A stretch of 64,000 nt of DNA from Gyromitra esculenta (GCA_038503075.1 JBCAML010000002.1:1984001-2048000), one strand, 5' to 3'; counted from the first letter of the stretch, positions 23,201-36,544 are shown. The notes: a model not told the origin generated them from the sequence alone. Made by a program: numbers and translations.

Positions 23201-25450
23201 TGGCTGAAATACCAATAATTTTCCAACGCTCCAGGAGATATCTCCTGTAAATGACCGTTCGCCGCTGCATGCATGGCATTCAAACTGGAAGGCACATTAA
23301 AAAAATAAAGTTGGTTTCTCATGATTGCTATCCTCTCGCTACCCCGCACAACACGCAGAGATTGCAGTACCCCCCCGGTCCTCGGAATATGGGGTTTGTG
23401 TCTGCCACTGTATATTAGCGAACTTTAGAGTTGTTACATATATGCAGGATTATTTAACCTTATTATGTAATTTATATGATCCAGGTTACTGTAAAAGCCT
23501 CTCTTTATGCAGACCTTCGATATTATAATCGCTCACTCACTAATCCAAGTCCTGGTACAAAGTGAGTGATACAATCTCAGGACCCAGACCGACTAATACA
23601 ATATATTGACAGCGATAGATTTCCCCATACCGAGAGAGAGAGAAAAGCTCGTCCTACATGTTTCACATGCGGCAAAGCTAGGTGGCGATATGATTTGGGG
23701 CCAGACCGTACACCTGGAAACACAGGCGGAACAACGACTGGGGAAAAGGAAATAACGCTATCTGTGCACGCGGCCGCTGTAGCATCCACTGCAAAAATAA
23801 TAATCTCTTTATCACTTTACACTAGCTTCGCTCGGATGCTGGATTCCCCGCCACTACCAGTTTCTCCGATGGGTAGAGAGTGATATCTCATGATCCAGAT
23901 ACAGCCAATAGATGCAAGATCCGAGTCTGCTAAGCTGGGTATGTCTTAGTCGGACTTAGATTGGGGGAGAAGAAAAAAAAATGTGATATTTAAGTGGGCA
24001 GGCTAGGTGGGTGGGCAGGGATACCTACCTACCAATCACTGCCCGCTAGCTAGAAGCTTTATCCGTAAATTCGGATCATCTCACTTCACATGTCCGACCA
24101 GGTATACGTATCTTGACCGTTCCATACCGGTCTCAAGTCTATTTGCTTACAGCGATGGGATTTCTGCTTTGAGTACTACGAAATATGGTTTGCACAGCCG
24201 GACCAAACTTCCACCAGTACAACTAGTGGCGGTCAGGGGACGAGAAGAGAATATATATATATATATTGAGTGCCTAGTATATAGTACTGCAGCTGCCAGG
24301 GGTTTAGAGGAGGAGAAAAACCCCTGGGGAATCCATGAGCGACCCGACCCGTTGGTGCCACTGGCAAAAAAACAAATGCGGGGAAAATTAATCCCTTGCA
24401 CATAGACCAAGATTCCCAGTTTTTTCCCCTTCTTACTCTTAGATTAAGTTCTACAAGAAAATTAAACAGGTCTTGAGTAACTCTTCAGGTGCAAAGTAGG
24501 ATCAGTACAGCTTTGTGAAACAGTGCGATACGGTGAGCGATTATTGCAATTACGTCTTCTGGCGATATCGTCCCAGTAACTATAGCTGTAGGAGTGCTTT
24601 GCCTGAGTCAAACACGGGGGGAGAGGGGCTTTGAGGAGTGAATCTCGAGCCCTTCTGATTTCGTTGTCTGACCGATAGCACAGCAACATCGCTGGGCTCT
24701 AGCTAGTCTGGGCATCCCGCTACTATATCCGACACAGGTAGCTATTGCGTCTTCAGACGTCTATTTCACGCATAAGCTTGTTCTGCAGGATCAAAGCGTA
24801 GGGTTTCCAGGGCGCGCCAGGGGAGTACAAGCCACCCAGTGTCAATCCCCCTGCAGCTGCCAGAAATCCATTCTTGGTGACTAAAACGTTACTGCTGGCC
24901 CTTGGAGACAAAACAAAACAAAAGTTGGGGAGAGTTGGTTGATCGAAACATTGACATCTAAATCCTTTACCCGGCCTGACAACAGCACAGCTCGGACCCA
25001 CATATAATTGCTGGGCAACACTCTAATACCTGCCTCGTGTCTTAAGCATTGCGCCTTCAAGTCGATACTGCGCAAACGTAGCTATCTCGCGTGGTACGTT
25101 GGCCCAGGCGTCGTGTGTAGGACTCTTAACAAGTGCTATATATGTCGGGAATCTGACCGGCACCTCGGGAGTCGGCGGTCGCTGCCAAGGTCGACCTGCC
25201 TAAGCGAGGTGGCGGAACGGTTCCTCTGCTCATTACTCTTTCCCCATGGGGTTCGATCGCTAGGTCTTATAAAACGCTCTTGACTGGCTCCTTCCCCAGA
25301 ATTCCCTTTTTATAACCCCGTTTTCTCCCCTGCAGACTAATTATCAGTCTTTTTTTTTTCCCTATTCACCCCCCCCACTCCCCCCGGATTTTTGCTTGAA
25401 TTCCATCTGCTCCCCAAAACAAGCTTACGCATATTATAACCACTCCGAAA
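20203..25450. other. Long gene-poor region upstream of the transporter
   Basis: 5.2 kb with stop codons in all frames, homopolymer runs and short tandem words (GCTAGTTA near 21110, GACTGACTGACT near 22003, a TA run near 24250). The last several hundred bases are presumably the transporter promoter, with CT-rich DNA just before the ATG. One short frame at 23128-23322 is listed separately. I see no transposon protein, tRNA or rRNA. Confidence 0.5.
23128..23322 (-). CDS. Possible small ORF, 64 aa
   Basis: An ATG-started frame beginning MRNQLYFFNVPSSLNAMHAA and ending EDYEEEFVGL. It is not recognised and has no signal peptide or clear domain. It could be the terminal exon of a decayed gene or chance. 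It stands alone in a gene-poor region. Confidence 0.2.
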   Translation of the reverse strand: MRNQLYFFNVPSSLNAMHAAANGHLQEISPGALENYWYFSQTLVRGLSLLTKGSEDYEEEFVGL

Positions 25451-27509
25451 ATGGCAAGGGTTATAGTTATTGCGCTGTGCGTCTTCGTCTCCTTGGGAGC
25501 ATTGATTTTCGGCATGGACGGGGGCTACCTTTCTGGTGTCTTGGCCATGCCGAACTTCATTGATGATTTCGGGAGATACGATGCAGTTAAAAATAAGCAT
25601 TTCATTTCCGCGAGCCAGCAATCCTTCATCACGTCCTTCCCGTACGTTGGGCAGTTCTGTGCAGCCTTCTCGGGAGGCTATATCGGTGATCGGTTTGGCA
25701 GACGATGGGGTCTGTTTGTGATGTGTCTTGCGAGTATTATCGGCGTCGTGATGCAAATAGTAGCTAAAAACGAAGCTTTGTTTATAGTTGGGAGGTTCTT
25801 CAACTGTGAGCCCCAATCAATCAATCCCACCCCCCCCTTACACATTGCAGCTAGTGTGCATGTATGTGTGCATGCGTGCATGGGTTCTAACGCTTCTGTG
25901 TTATTAATTAGATATCTCTATTGGTCTAGCCACTATCTTTGTGCCTATATACCAAGGTAAGACCATCCATCCAATTGGATATATATATATATCTCTGTAG
26001 TAGCAAAACCCAAGCCTTACTCAAGGGTCCGCACAGCCGAATGCTCGCCACGGAAAATCCGTGGCACCATGATCACACTATATCAGCTTAACATTGTCAT
26101 TGGAAGCTTTCTGATCTCCATCGTGAACAACTTTACCCAGCGGATTAAGAGCGATGCATCGTACCGGATCCCGATCGGCCTGCTGCTGATTCTTCCGGTT
26201 CTTATTATTCCGGGGCTTCCGTTTCTTCCAGAATCCCCACGTAGGTTTTTACTCTTTTTCGTTTTCGTTTTTTTGGTATTGCGGGATGATTACTAATAGT
26301 AGGAATATAGGATGGTTGATGAAGAAAGGACGTGAAGAGGAAGCTCGAGCAAGCTTACACCTAATCCACAAAGACGATGTCGATTTCTCCATCGAGAGCG
26401 AGATCGTCTTCCTCAAGGCGACCATCAACGAGCAAGAAGAGATAAACAAAGCGTCCACCTGGGCCGACTGCTTCCGCGGTACAAACAGGGTAATATAACA
26501 CATTCCACATCCATCCAGTAACCACATAATACCGCGCGGGGGGGAAGCAACCAACTAACTAACTAGAAACAGAGACGAACATTACTAGCCATCTTGATCC
26601 AAGTAATGCAGCAATTTACCGGCGTGTCCTTCATCTTCAACTACGGCACTGTATTCTTCTCGCAGGTCGGCGTCGGCGGCCCATTCGTCATCATGATCAT
26701 GACGAACCTGGTCAACCTCGTCGGCACCGTCGTGTCCTTCTTCATGGTGGACCGTCTGGGCAGACGGCCGCTGCTGCTGATGGGCTCGGTGGTTATGTTT
26801 ATCGGACAGATAGCGGTTGGGATTTCCGGGCTGAAGGCGGAAGGGAACATCAATGCGCAGCGGTCCATTGTTGCGTTTGTGCTTATATACGTTTTTGGAT
26901 TCGCGGCGTCCTGGGGGCCTCTGTGAGTCCGCTTACACCACAGCGTTTGGTTATATATCGTCTGCTGATACGGGGGTGGGGTTTCTAGAGCATGGGTTAT
27001 CACCTCTGAAGTCAGCACGAACACGATCCGCGAGAAAACGCAAGCGCTTGGCAGTGCCGCCAACATCCTGGCCTCGTGGGTCGTCACCTTCACGCTGCCG
27101 TACCTGACGAACGACGACGAGGCCGGACTGGGCCCGAAAGTGGGCTTCATCTTCGCGGCGTGCGTCGTGGCGGGAGGTATCTACACGTACATCTGTGTTC
27201 CTGAGACCAGCGGGAGGGCGCTGGAAGAACTGTAAGCCAGCATACCCCCCCCTCTCCCTCACTGTCCGAGGTCGCTACTGACCAACCCAATACAGCGACG
27301 AGCTGTTCCAGAAAGGAATACCTTCACGACAGTTCAAAGGTAAGTCCTACAAACCCCACCTGCTCCACGAGAAATCGTGCTGACCGCCAACAGGCTACAA
27401 AATCACTGGTGCAGCAGCCCTGGTCGATCAGTCTTTCGATTCGAAATCTTTCGACCATGAGAAACATGAAGTGTCAGAAGTCTCAAAGTCCGAGAAATCA
27501 GATGCTTGA
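25451..27509 (+). CDS. MFS sugar transporter (sugar porter family)
   Basis: Eight exons join in phase: 25451-25805, 25912-25956, 26037-26240, 26311-26489, 26573-26922, 26989-27231, 27296-27339 and 27394-27509, giving 511 residues, the usual size. Sugar-porter signatures are present: GDRFGRRWG after the second membrane segment, PESPR before the central loop, QQFTGVSFIFNYG in segment 7, DRLGRRPLLL, and PETSGRALEEL after segment 12. About twelve hydrophobic segments are predicted by eye. It sits at the plasma membrane by family and imports hexose or maltose-like sugars by proton symport; substrate cannot be told from sequence. It is next to an alpha-glucosidase and an alpha-amylase, which suggests uptake of starch-derived sugar. 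The upstream 700 bp has several CGG words but no clear CGG-N8-CGG site. Confidence 0.9.
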
Positions 27510-29876
27510 CCCGGCCCGGGGCCCACGCGTTCAAGAGGACGGGGATCTTTCTTTTATGCTAGTAAAAAGTGAATGTAGTGAAAGAGAAAAACACACACAA
27601 AAAGGACTAAACGCAGTGAGGTTAGTATCTGTGCTGGACAAAGATACACACAAAACAAAACAAAAACAAAAAAAACTGTAGTAGTCTTTATTTTACTTTA
27701 TTTCACTAGCTTTGTTTTTCTTCTAAGGGTTCTCCTGGAGAGAAGTCATGTTATGGGGGAGTTTTATTTTCGGGGTTAAAAAAACGATAATAATTCTGCT
27801 AGGGGAAAACTAAGCAGATGTTTTTGTACTATAATATTGTTTTTTTTTGTTTCTGTTTTCTGGTTAGGGTGTTTGAGGCGAAAATCAAAATCAAAATCAT
27901 TACTCTTAATCCCAGCACTTAACACGTGCAAAAAAAAGACTTTAAAATCTGATTTCGATTTCTCCTGGCGTGATCCACGTTATGTTATCGAGGATCACCC
28001 TCTGCCAAGCAGACTAGCTGGCTGCATGTCTCGTGTACCTACATGATGTTGCCTGCAGCGGGAAATGCTCGATGCATGTCGGCGTATCTTCGGCGTATCT
28101 ACCGGGTAAGAAAGAGCCTCTGGCCATTGTTGTCTTGGCGGGGAGTATGCTCTCTGACCGTCAACCGTGCATCCCGAACTGGAGCTGTGCATCCCGAACA
28201 ATCTTCAGGGCCAGTACCTAAGTAGGTGCAGATACGTGTATCAAAGCTATGCTCCTCCACCCAGGCACTGGTTCCTGCAAGACAGCGGATGAAACAAAAA
28301 GCATATGCTACGTGCAGAAAAATCACAAGCTGAGGTATAATAGCGATACACGCCAGTGCAGTGGTTAAGCTAAGCACAGGTACAGGTACATAGCCAGGCC
28401 ATCGACAGGTATTTACATCCTCACACTAGTAAGAGTTTGCTTTTCTCATGTACACTATCAAAACCGAATTAAGCAAGCTCCCGAACCTAACCGTCTCGAT
28501 CACGGTCCCTGAGAAAATCCAACTGGTAGTAGGAAACATCTCCAAAAAAAAACAAAAAAAGCAGACCTTCTTCTTCCACCGTACCGGTACACTCTCGGAG
28601 ATATCCCGGCCGAGAGAGAGAGGAGAGGGAGAGAGAGAGAAAACAAGAGACAGCTCTAGAAGCTTATCGACAAAAACCGCACAAACGGTTTTCACCCTGG
28701 CCCCTTCTTCCCAAACCACCCAGTACTAAAACTAAAAACCATCAACCTTCTTCTGCCACCGGTAACCACCCTACCTACCTACCTACTAGACCAGAAAGCC
28801 CTAACTCGGAAACGTGAGTACATACATACAGCAAGTAAATTAAAAAGTGGGGGCGGCCAGCCCCCGCAAGTAGAGTACCGGATCTCCAGCGTAGTCTAAA
28901 TGCTGTACCGATCATGCAAGGTTACATTAAATACAAAAAACAAAAAACAGGGATCCCTCCCTCCATCCCTCCCTACCTTCCCGATATAACCCCCCCCCCA
29001 AAAAAAAGGTACAAACCATACCACACCACCAGCTACACATGCACATGCACATGCAGACGCAAAAAAAACAAAAACAAAAGGAGAAAGCTTAAAAAGCCGC
29101 AGACATACCTAGTTAAATACCTCACCAGCTATCTAGCTAGCTAGCCTGCCAGCGGTGATCATTCCAGTTTCGTATATATATATTAGGATCGAACCGGGTT
29201 TTGGAACTTACACGTGCACGCAGCGCTAGTTAGCTAGCTAGCATGTGAATAGATACCTAGCACTCTTTCATCTCACCAGGGGAGGGGGCTATCAGTGCGA
29301 TTGAGTGCTTAGTGGGCCATGGGTCCTCACCGGCTTACCGAGTCTCCGAGCCAGGGAATAGTAGACTGCTGGGGTATCGGTTTCAGTTCTCGATGCCTAC
29401 CTAGCTAGTTCGGCAAGCCGGGGTGGGGGGGTGGGATGGGGTGGTTTCTACTTTGCTGGTTATCTGGTATCGAAGACGATGGTGTTCTCAGAACCAAGAA
29501 TGGTAGTCCCTGTTGTTAGGTACTAGAAAGAGGGGGGAGAGGAGGGGGAGAGGGAGAGGGAGGGATTGATATGAATACGAGAAACCAGTTGGGCCAAAAA
29601 AAACAACGACAGCCACAGTGTGCTTGACCATTCTGATATATTCCTGCACACGGTACCAAATCCACCCCCACCTCTCTAGTAGTACACGTTTTTTCCGTAG
29701 CGAGTGAGAACATATGATCCCAACCCACCTATAATAACAAATAAATTTTCATTCTACATAAAAATTACACTTCCCCCCCCCCCTTCCCCCCCCTCCAAAC
29801 TTCTCTACTACCCACTATAATATCTACAAAACCCGGAGAGAGAGAGGGAAAGAGGGAGAAGATAAACAGAAACCGC
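27510..29876. other. Intergenic, convergent gene ends
   Basis: 2.4 kb between the 3' ends of the transporter and the alpha-glucosidase. It holds purine- and pyrimidine-rich tracts (AG-rich near 28610-28640, CT repeats near 28760, A-runs near 28990-29060). No gene or transposon is recognised. Confidence 0.5.
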
Positions 29877-32779
29877 TTAATCATCAAACTCCAAATCCCA
29901 ATCCTTCAACAAGCTCTTCTGCACCTTCGCAACCAACACGCTATTCACGCTATCAAAAGTAGTCTGAACGCCCTTCACCGCGCTCTTCCTGTCAGCACCC
30001 AGCAGCGTGACCTGCGACACCCCCACACCGGCATCGAAGTTGCCTTTCGAGTTCACCGTCAACCTGCCCTTCTTGTACTCAAACGTAACATATGTGGTCG
30101 CGCTCTGCTCGATCGAGACGCCGTCATCGAGGTACAGCGCGCCCTTGGCATACCCGTTGGTGTCCGGGGCGATGACGAGGTTGAAGGGCTTCTTGCGCAG
30201 GTCCGTCGTAGTCATCGCGGACTCGGCGCGTAGCGGGAGCACGGCGCCGCCGACGATGTGCACGGGGATCTGGTCGTAGCCGATATCGGTCAGTGTGACG
30301 TTCTTGCCGTGGCCACGCACGGGCTTGCCGGTCGTGAACTCGTACAGCTGGGCGTCGGGGAGGTAGATTTCGACCGTGGTGACGTTCTCCTCGGTGACGG
30401 GGGAGACGAGGACCGAGTCGCCGAAGAGGAACTGGGCCTCGATGGCAAACACGTCTGCGTCCTTGGGCCACTTGAAGAAGAGGGGGCTGATCAGCGGGGA
30501 GCCGGCGGTGTGCTGGGTGTAGAGCGCGGTGTAGATGTAGTCCAGCAGGCGGTAGCGCATGTCGATGGCGTTGCGGGCCGCCTGCGCGACTATGGGCCAG
30601 CGGTAGAACTCCTGCGGGGCGGAGGTGTCCTGGTTGTGGTTGCGGTAGAACGGGTTGAAGGCGCCCAGCATGGCCCAGCGGGCACAGAGGGTCTCGGTGG
30701 TGTCGAGCCCGAAGCCGCAGGTGTCGGAGCCGACCATGGGGATCTGGTAGAAGGACGCAAATCCGAGCATGCCCGGGATGGACCAGCGGTACTGCTCCCA
30801 CGAGGACAGGTTGTCTCCGAGCCACTTGCCCACGCGCTTCCCGGCACCGGCGAAGGTGGAGCGGGTGATGATGAACGGCCGGAGCCCGGGGCGGCGGTCA
30901 AGCATGGCCTGGTGGGTGGTATCAGACATCACTAGAACTCCGAGTCAGCGGGCCGTAGCCATCATTTCCGGGGGGAATGCAGAGAACTTACTGGTCCCGT
31001 ACAGGTTGTGAGTGTCGTACTCGACCAGTCCGCCGTAGTGAACGATATCAGTGTGGACAGTCCTGTCACTCAGCCCGCCAGTGGCCTCATTGGCAATGGC
31101 ATACGGCGGAGAGATCAGGTTGACCCCGATATCCCGCTTCTTCAACCTATTCTCCACAGTCGAGACCGAGACGGGGGCGGTAACCCTGGTCTTTAAGGTC
31201 TGGGTGGACGGGAAGCCTGGGATTGACCTCGGGGGCTCTCTGACCGGGAGTCTCGGAGGGGGGAGATTCTGCTCTTTGGCAGACGCCTCGGGGTCGCTGC
31301 AAGGGTACGAGCAGAAACTGGCAGGCTCGTTCATATCGATCCACACACCGTCGATATCCACACCGGTATCGGCATCGAAGAACATCTTGAACTCGTTGCT
31401 CCAGTAGGACTGCATGGACGGGTGGAACCAATCGGGGTACGCGGTGACACCGGGCCAGACGACGCCCTTGTGGATCGTGCCATTGGCCTCCTTGAGGAGG
31501 ATGCCCTCCTCGACGCCGCGATTGAAGGTTGGGTAGTCTTGGTAGGCGATCGCGGGGTCGACCATGACGATGTAGTGCTGGTCGTGGCCGTGAAGATAGT
31601 CGACGATCTCACGCATACGCGCGATTGGGAAGCGCTCGGGGTCGAGGGTGAAGACCCAGCGCTCGTACATGTAATCGATATCGGTCCACATGGTCTCCAA
31701 GGGGATCTCGGCGATAGAGTAGTTTGCGATGACCTGTAACATCACGCGTTAGCCAGCATGCCCGATATCTCGGGCACCCATCAGATCGGGGCCATTCACC
31801 TCAGCGACGTCGATCCAGTCCTGGTATCCGTATCTGCACTGGTGGAGACCGAATCCCCAGTACGGCATCATCGCCGGGAGCCCAACGACATCAGAGTACT
31901 GCTGTGCGACATCGACGGGATCAGGCCCGGAGAAGAAGTACAGATCCAAAACACCACCAATGACATTGTACTCCAAGCTATAGTTCCCGCCGGTGTTTCT
32001 GAGCTTGATGTCCATCCCATTGGAGTTCAAGAGAAGCACACCGTGCGTGCCCGAGGTCCTGTGCTCGTAGTAGACCGGGTGGTTCCCGTACAGGTTCGTG
32101 CCCTGGGGAATACCGTATGCGTCTCTGGACCACAGGGTGCGAGTGGTGTTTGCTGGGTTAAGCCGGAGGGACTCGCTGTGTTCACCGAGCCCGTAGATAT
32201 TCGGGTTATTGGGCAGGCTCGTCTTCAGACGGAGGAACTGGCTCTCGAACACGAGGGCGCTCCCAGAGGTGTCAAACAGCTTCTCGCCGGTCGAGCGGCG
32301 GGAGACGGTGAAGCTGAAGGGCGACTGCTTGTAGCTGAAGACGATATCAGACTTCTTCGCCGAGCCCGTGGGCTTGCTGGTGGGACGAGGGACCACGGTG
32401 TCGGGGACCTGATACCGCTTCCCCTCAGCATCCGTGATCTTGACGTGAATGCGCGTGTCTATCTCGCGGTCAGCACAAAATCCAACTAAATCCTCATCCA
32501 CAGCTCGCGATCGCGATCCCGACCAAGGGGGGAGGGAGGCAACCCACTGGAATCGTAAGTGACCTCCAGCTTCAGATCCTTCAAATCAGACCCGTAGATA
32601 TTGCACGCCTTGCCCGCCAGGCTCAGATCGGCGACGAAGCCGCTGCTGCTCTCCTTGATGTTCTTCGCGTTGTATCCGGGACAAGAATCGACATCGACGG
32701 CGCGGGGACTCAGGACCGAGGCCGCCGAAGCAAGCCCGAGCGAGCCCAGCAGCACGAGACTGCGGATCTGGGAATGCAT
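29877..32779 (-). CDS. Secreted GH31 alpha-glucosidase
   Basis: Four exons join in phase: 32779-32548, 32485-31800, 31733-30992 and 30931-29877, giving 904 residues. A signal peptide is clear (MHSQIRSLVLLGSLGLASAA). The GH31 catalytic signature WIDMNEPASF places the nucleophile at about Asp439, and the acid/base Asp594 is in KWLGDNLSSW. Other family marks are GLGEHSE, YWGFGLHQCRYGY and GSDTCGFG. The enzyme releases glucose from the non-reducing end of maltose and malto-oligosaccharides outside the cell or in the wall. It is slightly shorter than typical Aspergillus enzymes of about 985 residues. It lies downstream of and in the same direction as the alpha-amylase gene. Its promoter has a CGG-N8-CGG site at 33063-33076. 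The exact first intron has a second possible acceptor, which would change a few residues. Confidence 0.92.
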
Positions 32780-32883
32780 TTGGTCTATCAGTAGCGGCAG
32801 CAGAGAGAGGACAGGCAGAGAGAGAGCTCGGTCGTGCGATTGCGACCCAGAGTTGAGGGACTGACTTGGAGGCAGAGCTGGCT

Positions 32884-32892
32884 CTATTTAAA
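32884..32892 (-). promoter_or_regulatory. TATA-like element of alpha-glucosidase gene
   Basis: TTTAAATAG on the minus strand, about 105 bp upstream of the ATG, in otherwise GC-rich DNA. Confidence 0.4.
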
Positions 32893-33062
32893 CCGCAGTC
32901 TCCGATCAGCGTTCTCGTGTTCATCCGCATTACCTTGGAAGCTGTGCTGTGCCATGCCAGGGACTGACTGGGGGGGTCATTGTCCGTACCGCGCAGAGCC
33001 GCTCGCTGTCGGTCTCACTCGCTCACTCACTCACTTGCACTGCTGGTCGCCTCCCATCACGG

Positions 33063-33076
33063 CGGATAGGAACCGG
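33063..33076 (+). promoter_or_regulatory. AmyR-like CGG-N8-CGG site upstream of alpha-glucosidase
   Basis: CGGATAGGAACCGG, two direct CGG triplets spaced by eight bases, 284 bp upstream of the alpha-glucosidase ATG. This spacing and orientation is the published binding consensus of AmyR, the Zn2Cys6 activator of starch genes in Aspergillus. A 14-bp degenerate motif can occur by chance; the match in the amylase promoter makes function more likely. Confidence 0.55.
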
Positions 33077-34437
33077 CCAGCAGGCGCATGCACATGGAGA
33101 GCGCTCTCTGGCAAATTGGATATAATCTAAGGTAGAGTACAGAACCAGGGAACGAAAACTCGTGATTCCAGCCAGCTTCCGCAGATGGCCCGGCCGGCCG
33201 CCTTTCTCCACAGAAGCTCGAGCCGGCTCGCTTGGGCTCCAGCGAGCGCCTCCCCCACTGTCCCCGCATTCCCTCCCTACGGCTAATCGATGTGGCACAG
33301 AGCCGGGGATGTGCATGTCAGTTGGAGGGAGTTAATTTGGCGGGAGCGGAGGTTGTTGTTCTGTTATTGTGTTCTATTGATCTGATGGATTAGATAGCTG
33401 CTAATGAGATCCATTCTAACAGTTTAATTGCAATAGAGCCCACTATCTACAATCCAGTATACTGCAATCCAGTACACACAATCCACGACTCTCCACAGCC
33501 CCAACAAAAAAGCCAAGTAAAGTCCAACTCTCGTCACGATCCAGCTGCCCCCGACTTACATTCCTGCAATAGGCAATGAGCCTTCACGATGATCCCACTT
33601 GGATCCTCTGGCTATGTATATGTACATCGCTGCTGTCCCGCTCACGGCACATCTTCTCTCTCCACGAATTGCCAGTACATACAGTCAATACCGCTAGATC
33701 CTCTCCTCTCCTCTCGGGGCACCCGGACACTTCCCCGTCCGCAGCGCCAATTTCCATAGATGCAAACAGCAGGTAGGTAGGTAGGTAGGTACATGTAGGC
33801 ACGGCATTTCCGAGGTGCCGGATCCCAGCCGGCATCGCGGAAAAAACCTGCCAACCCCAGATTTCGTGACACGGCACACACATTTTAGGCTGGGGGGGAA
33901 AAGTACATACATGAACATTACCGTGCCGTGCAGGTAACTCTAATCGTGTTCCTAGTAATAATATTAATAATAGTGATCTATATAGCTAGCTACCCGTGCC
34001 TGTGGTTCAACCGATCTGTGTGTGTGTGTGTGGCTCTGGGATTAATATTGTTTATCCTCATACATCCTCACTCGATTTAGTGCCGTGCCGTGTTGTGCTG
34101 TGCTGTGGCCGATACTTACTCCCCCCGGTCCCGAAATACCGTTTGTTGTGCGCTGCTAAACTGTGTGTGTAGCTAGCTATAGAGGGTAGTGTAGCTTCCG
34201 CGGATGAATTCGTCCTTTTTTTTTTTGGTCTCGGGAAATCTTCATATCCTCATTGGGACCCAATTGCATACGGATCGCGGAGAAATTATCTTTGCTTTGC
34301 AATTGCATTTTATTTTAATTATCCGTTGTGGATTTTTCTATACGGCAATATCTAGCATGTCCTTCCTCCCTCCCCCCCCAACATCCTCTGACTAGCAGAG
34401 TTCGATACACACAACCCCTCCCCCACAAACTCAGCGT

Positions 34438-36451
34438 TTACAAACTGCAAATACCAGAGCCGGTAAGCTGCGCGCTCGGATAATACACCTATCTCTCTGT
34501 CAGTATTCTCCACCAGCCATTGTCCATATATACGTAGCTAAAAGGACCAAAACCCACCTTCGGCAGTCCTCCAGTAAGCGTAACAGAGATCACCCCGCTC
34601 GTTCCAGCAGTCACCGAAGTACAGCTAAGCACGTCCATGATCGTCGCGCCAGAAGTATACCCCGTGCTCCCAACACTAACCGTCGTGCTCGACCCGCTAG
34701 CGCCTGCGTTCGTCAACACCGTGACGATGCCCGCTGCGTCAGGTCCCTTGCGCAGTGCCAGCCAGTTGCTGCCGGATGCAGTGACCCAGGCCTTGTAGGT
34801 CGTGTAGCTGTCGCCAGAGACGTAGACTGCGTGGTTGCGGATCTGGTTGAGGGATGCGATGTGCGTGTAGAGAGTTGCGGTGGTGGAGTAGCCGGATAGC
34901 CAGACTGCTTCGCGGTTTGCAGGGTCTGCGCTGCCGCTGTAGTGCTGTTCTTGGCCTTCGTAGACTGGTGGGTGGTGGGTTAGTATTTCTACTATCACTA
35001 CTATATATGGGAAGGGGGGGAGCTTACTGATTGGGATACCATCAGCCATCATGGTATAAGCAATGATATTCTTAGCCAACTACCCCACCGTCCAAAGTCA
35101 GCAACCAAAACTACCTCTGTCTCTCCCTCTCCCTCTCCCTCCCTCTAGTACAGCCCTAAAAACTCACCGAATAATCACTAGTATACGACGCAAACCTCGG
35201 CAAATCGTGATTCTCCGAAAACGTCCCCAGCAGCGTCGAATCCGCACAATTGCTCTTGACATTCCCCACCATCGTCACCAGATCCGAAATGCTCCCGCTC
35301 GTGCTCTGGAACGCCCTCGTCAGCGGATAGTAGATTGGGAAATTCAGCACCCCGTCAACCACGCTCTGGTACGGACACGAGTAGGTGTAGTCCCCATCGT
35401 ACACCTCCCCAACCGCGTACACCCCCGCCGCGTCGTTGAAGGACGACCAGAAACTCTTCTCCACGTGCTTGACCGTGTCGATGCGCAGTCCGTCGATCGA
35501 GTAGTTGGACACCAGCTCCGCGATCCAGATGTTGTATTCGGATTGGACGGTGGCGAGTTCGGTGTCGACGTCCGCGAGGGCTACGTTATCGTCTCCGAGC
35601 CAGCACTGTTATTGTTAGTATCTAAATGTGTAGATATGGTATGGTATGGTATGGTTTTGAGGGGAGGGGGAGGTACGTCTTCGACGTTGGTCTGGTTGTC
35701 GTAGTTTGAGATCCAGCAGAACGGGTGGAAGTAAGACGAAGAATCGAATGGAACGAACTTGGAGAAATCGGTGGATGCTCCAGCGCCAGCGTATGCGAAA
35801 TGGTTAGGTGCTACATCGACCATTAAATACTAACACATACATTGATTAGTGTTGGTAACACTTTGAGGGTAAGGTGGGTACGTACCATGCTCCGGGCATG
35901 CAGAGCTGTAGAAAGAGCTTTGAGGTCGGCGGCTGTGCCGAAGTTCGTGTTGAGACTGTAGAGATCTTGGGCCCAGTAGCCGTGGTATGCCTTGCCGTAT
36001 GCAGTGGTGGCCTCGATGTTCTTGACGATGGGCGAGATCCAGATCTAGTAGCAAGAGCTCTGTATTAGCTTACTGCTATATCTATTAATCGTAATAAAAC
36101 GGTCGCCGTATGTAACCATTTTGCCGCCAAGCCGGTACCACCAATCTAATAAAACGCTACCCCGGACGTGGACAAAAAAAATAATGAAGGGGAATCGGGC
36201 CAATATATACTCACAGCTGTAAACCCCATGTTCTGTATATAATCCAACTTATTAATAATACCCTGATAGGTACCACCACAGTAAGTCCTGTCCCCAGTAT
36301 TACACGTCGCAGTCGTCGACCCATCGGTGCGCGCAAAACGATCTGTAAGCACCTGGTAGACGGACTTGGAGCGCCACTGTGCTGGTGTTGCGGCCTGCGT
36401 GAGCGACGCCAAGGCACCGAGCACGGTGAGGAGGGCTGCTGGAGATAACAT
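34438..36451 (-). CDS. Secreted GH13 alpha-amylase (TAKA-amylase type)
   Basis: Seven exons join in phase: 36451-36215, 36044-35886, 35829-35677, 35605-35168, 35079-35028, 34964-34558 and 34488-34438, giving 498 residues, almost the same as Aspergillus TAKA-amylase (499). A signal peptide of about 20 residues ([20 protein letters not shown]) precedes [13 protein letters not shown]. The catalytic residues are Asp226 (GLRIDTVKH), Glu250 (VGEVYDGD) and Asp317 ([10 protein letters not shown]). The final exon is only 51 nt and encodes [16 protein letters not shown]; read-through of the last intron would give a different tail. It hydrolyses internal alpha-1,4 bonds of starch outside the cell. No starch-binding module follows. 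The promoter contains a CGG-N8-CGG site at 36817-36830. Confidence 0.95.
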
Positions 36452-36544
36452 TGCTTCTAAGGGAACCGGAATACCGAGAGAATGGCTTAGAGGAGCTGGT
36501 TTGGCTTGGGATGAAGAAGGCGGAGTAGGGGGATGAAGCGACGA

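Larger units (their letters stand above)
32780..34437. other. Intergenic region with alpha-glucosidase promoter
   Basis: 1.66 kb between the amylase 3' end and the alpha-glucosidase start. It contains the AmyR-like site and a TATA-like word listed below, a GGTA microsatellite near 33774-33792 and a TG run near 34018-34032. No gene is seen. Confidence 0.5.

Noticed and set aside
25140..25240. CGG triplets upstream of the transporter as an AmyR site
   Set aside because: Spacings are 5, 4 and 0 bases between adjacent CGG triplets; none gives CGG-N8-CGG or CGG-N8-AGG.
25202..25262. tRNA-like stretch starting GCGAGGTGGCGG and ending GGGTTCGATCGC
   Set aside because: A T-arm-like word is present, but no D arm, anticodon stem or closing acceptor stem can be paired.
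30258..30935. 225-aa open frame on the plus strand opposite the alpha-glucosidase
   Set aside because: It is an antisense shadow of a GC-rich coding exon whose GH31 motifs are intact on the minus strand.
33774..33792. GGTA tandem repeat
   Set aside because: Ordinary microsatellite with no sign of function.
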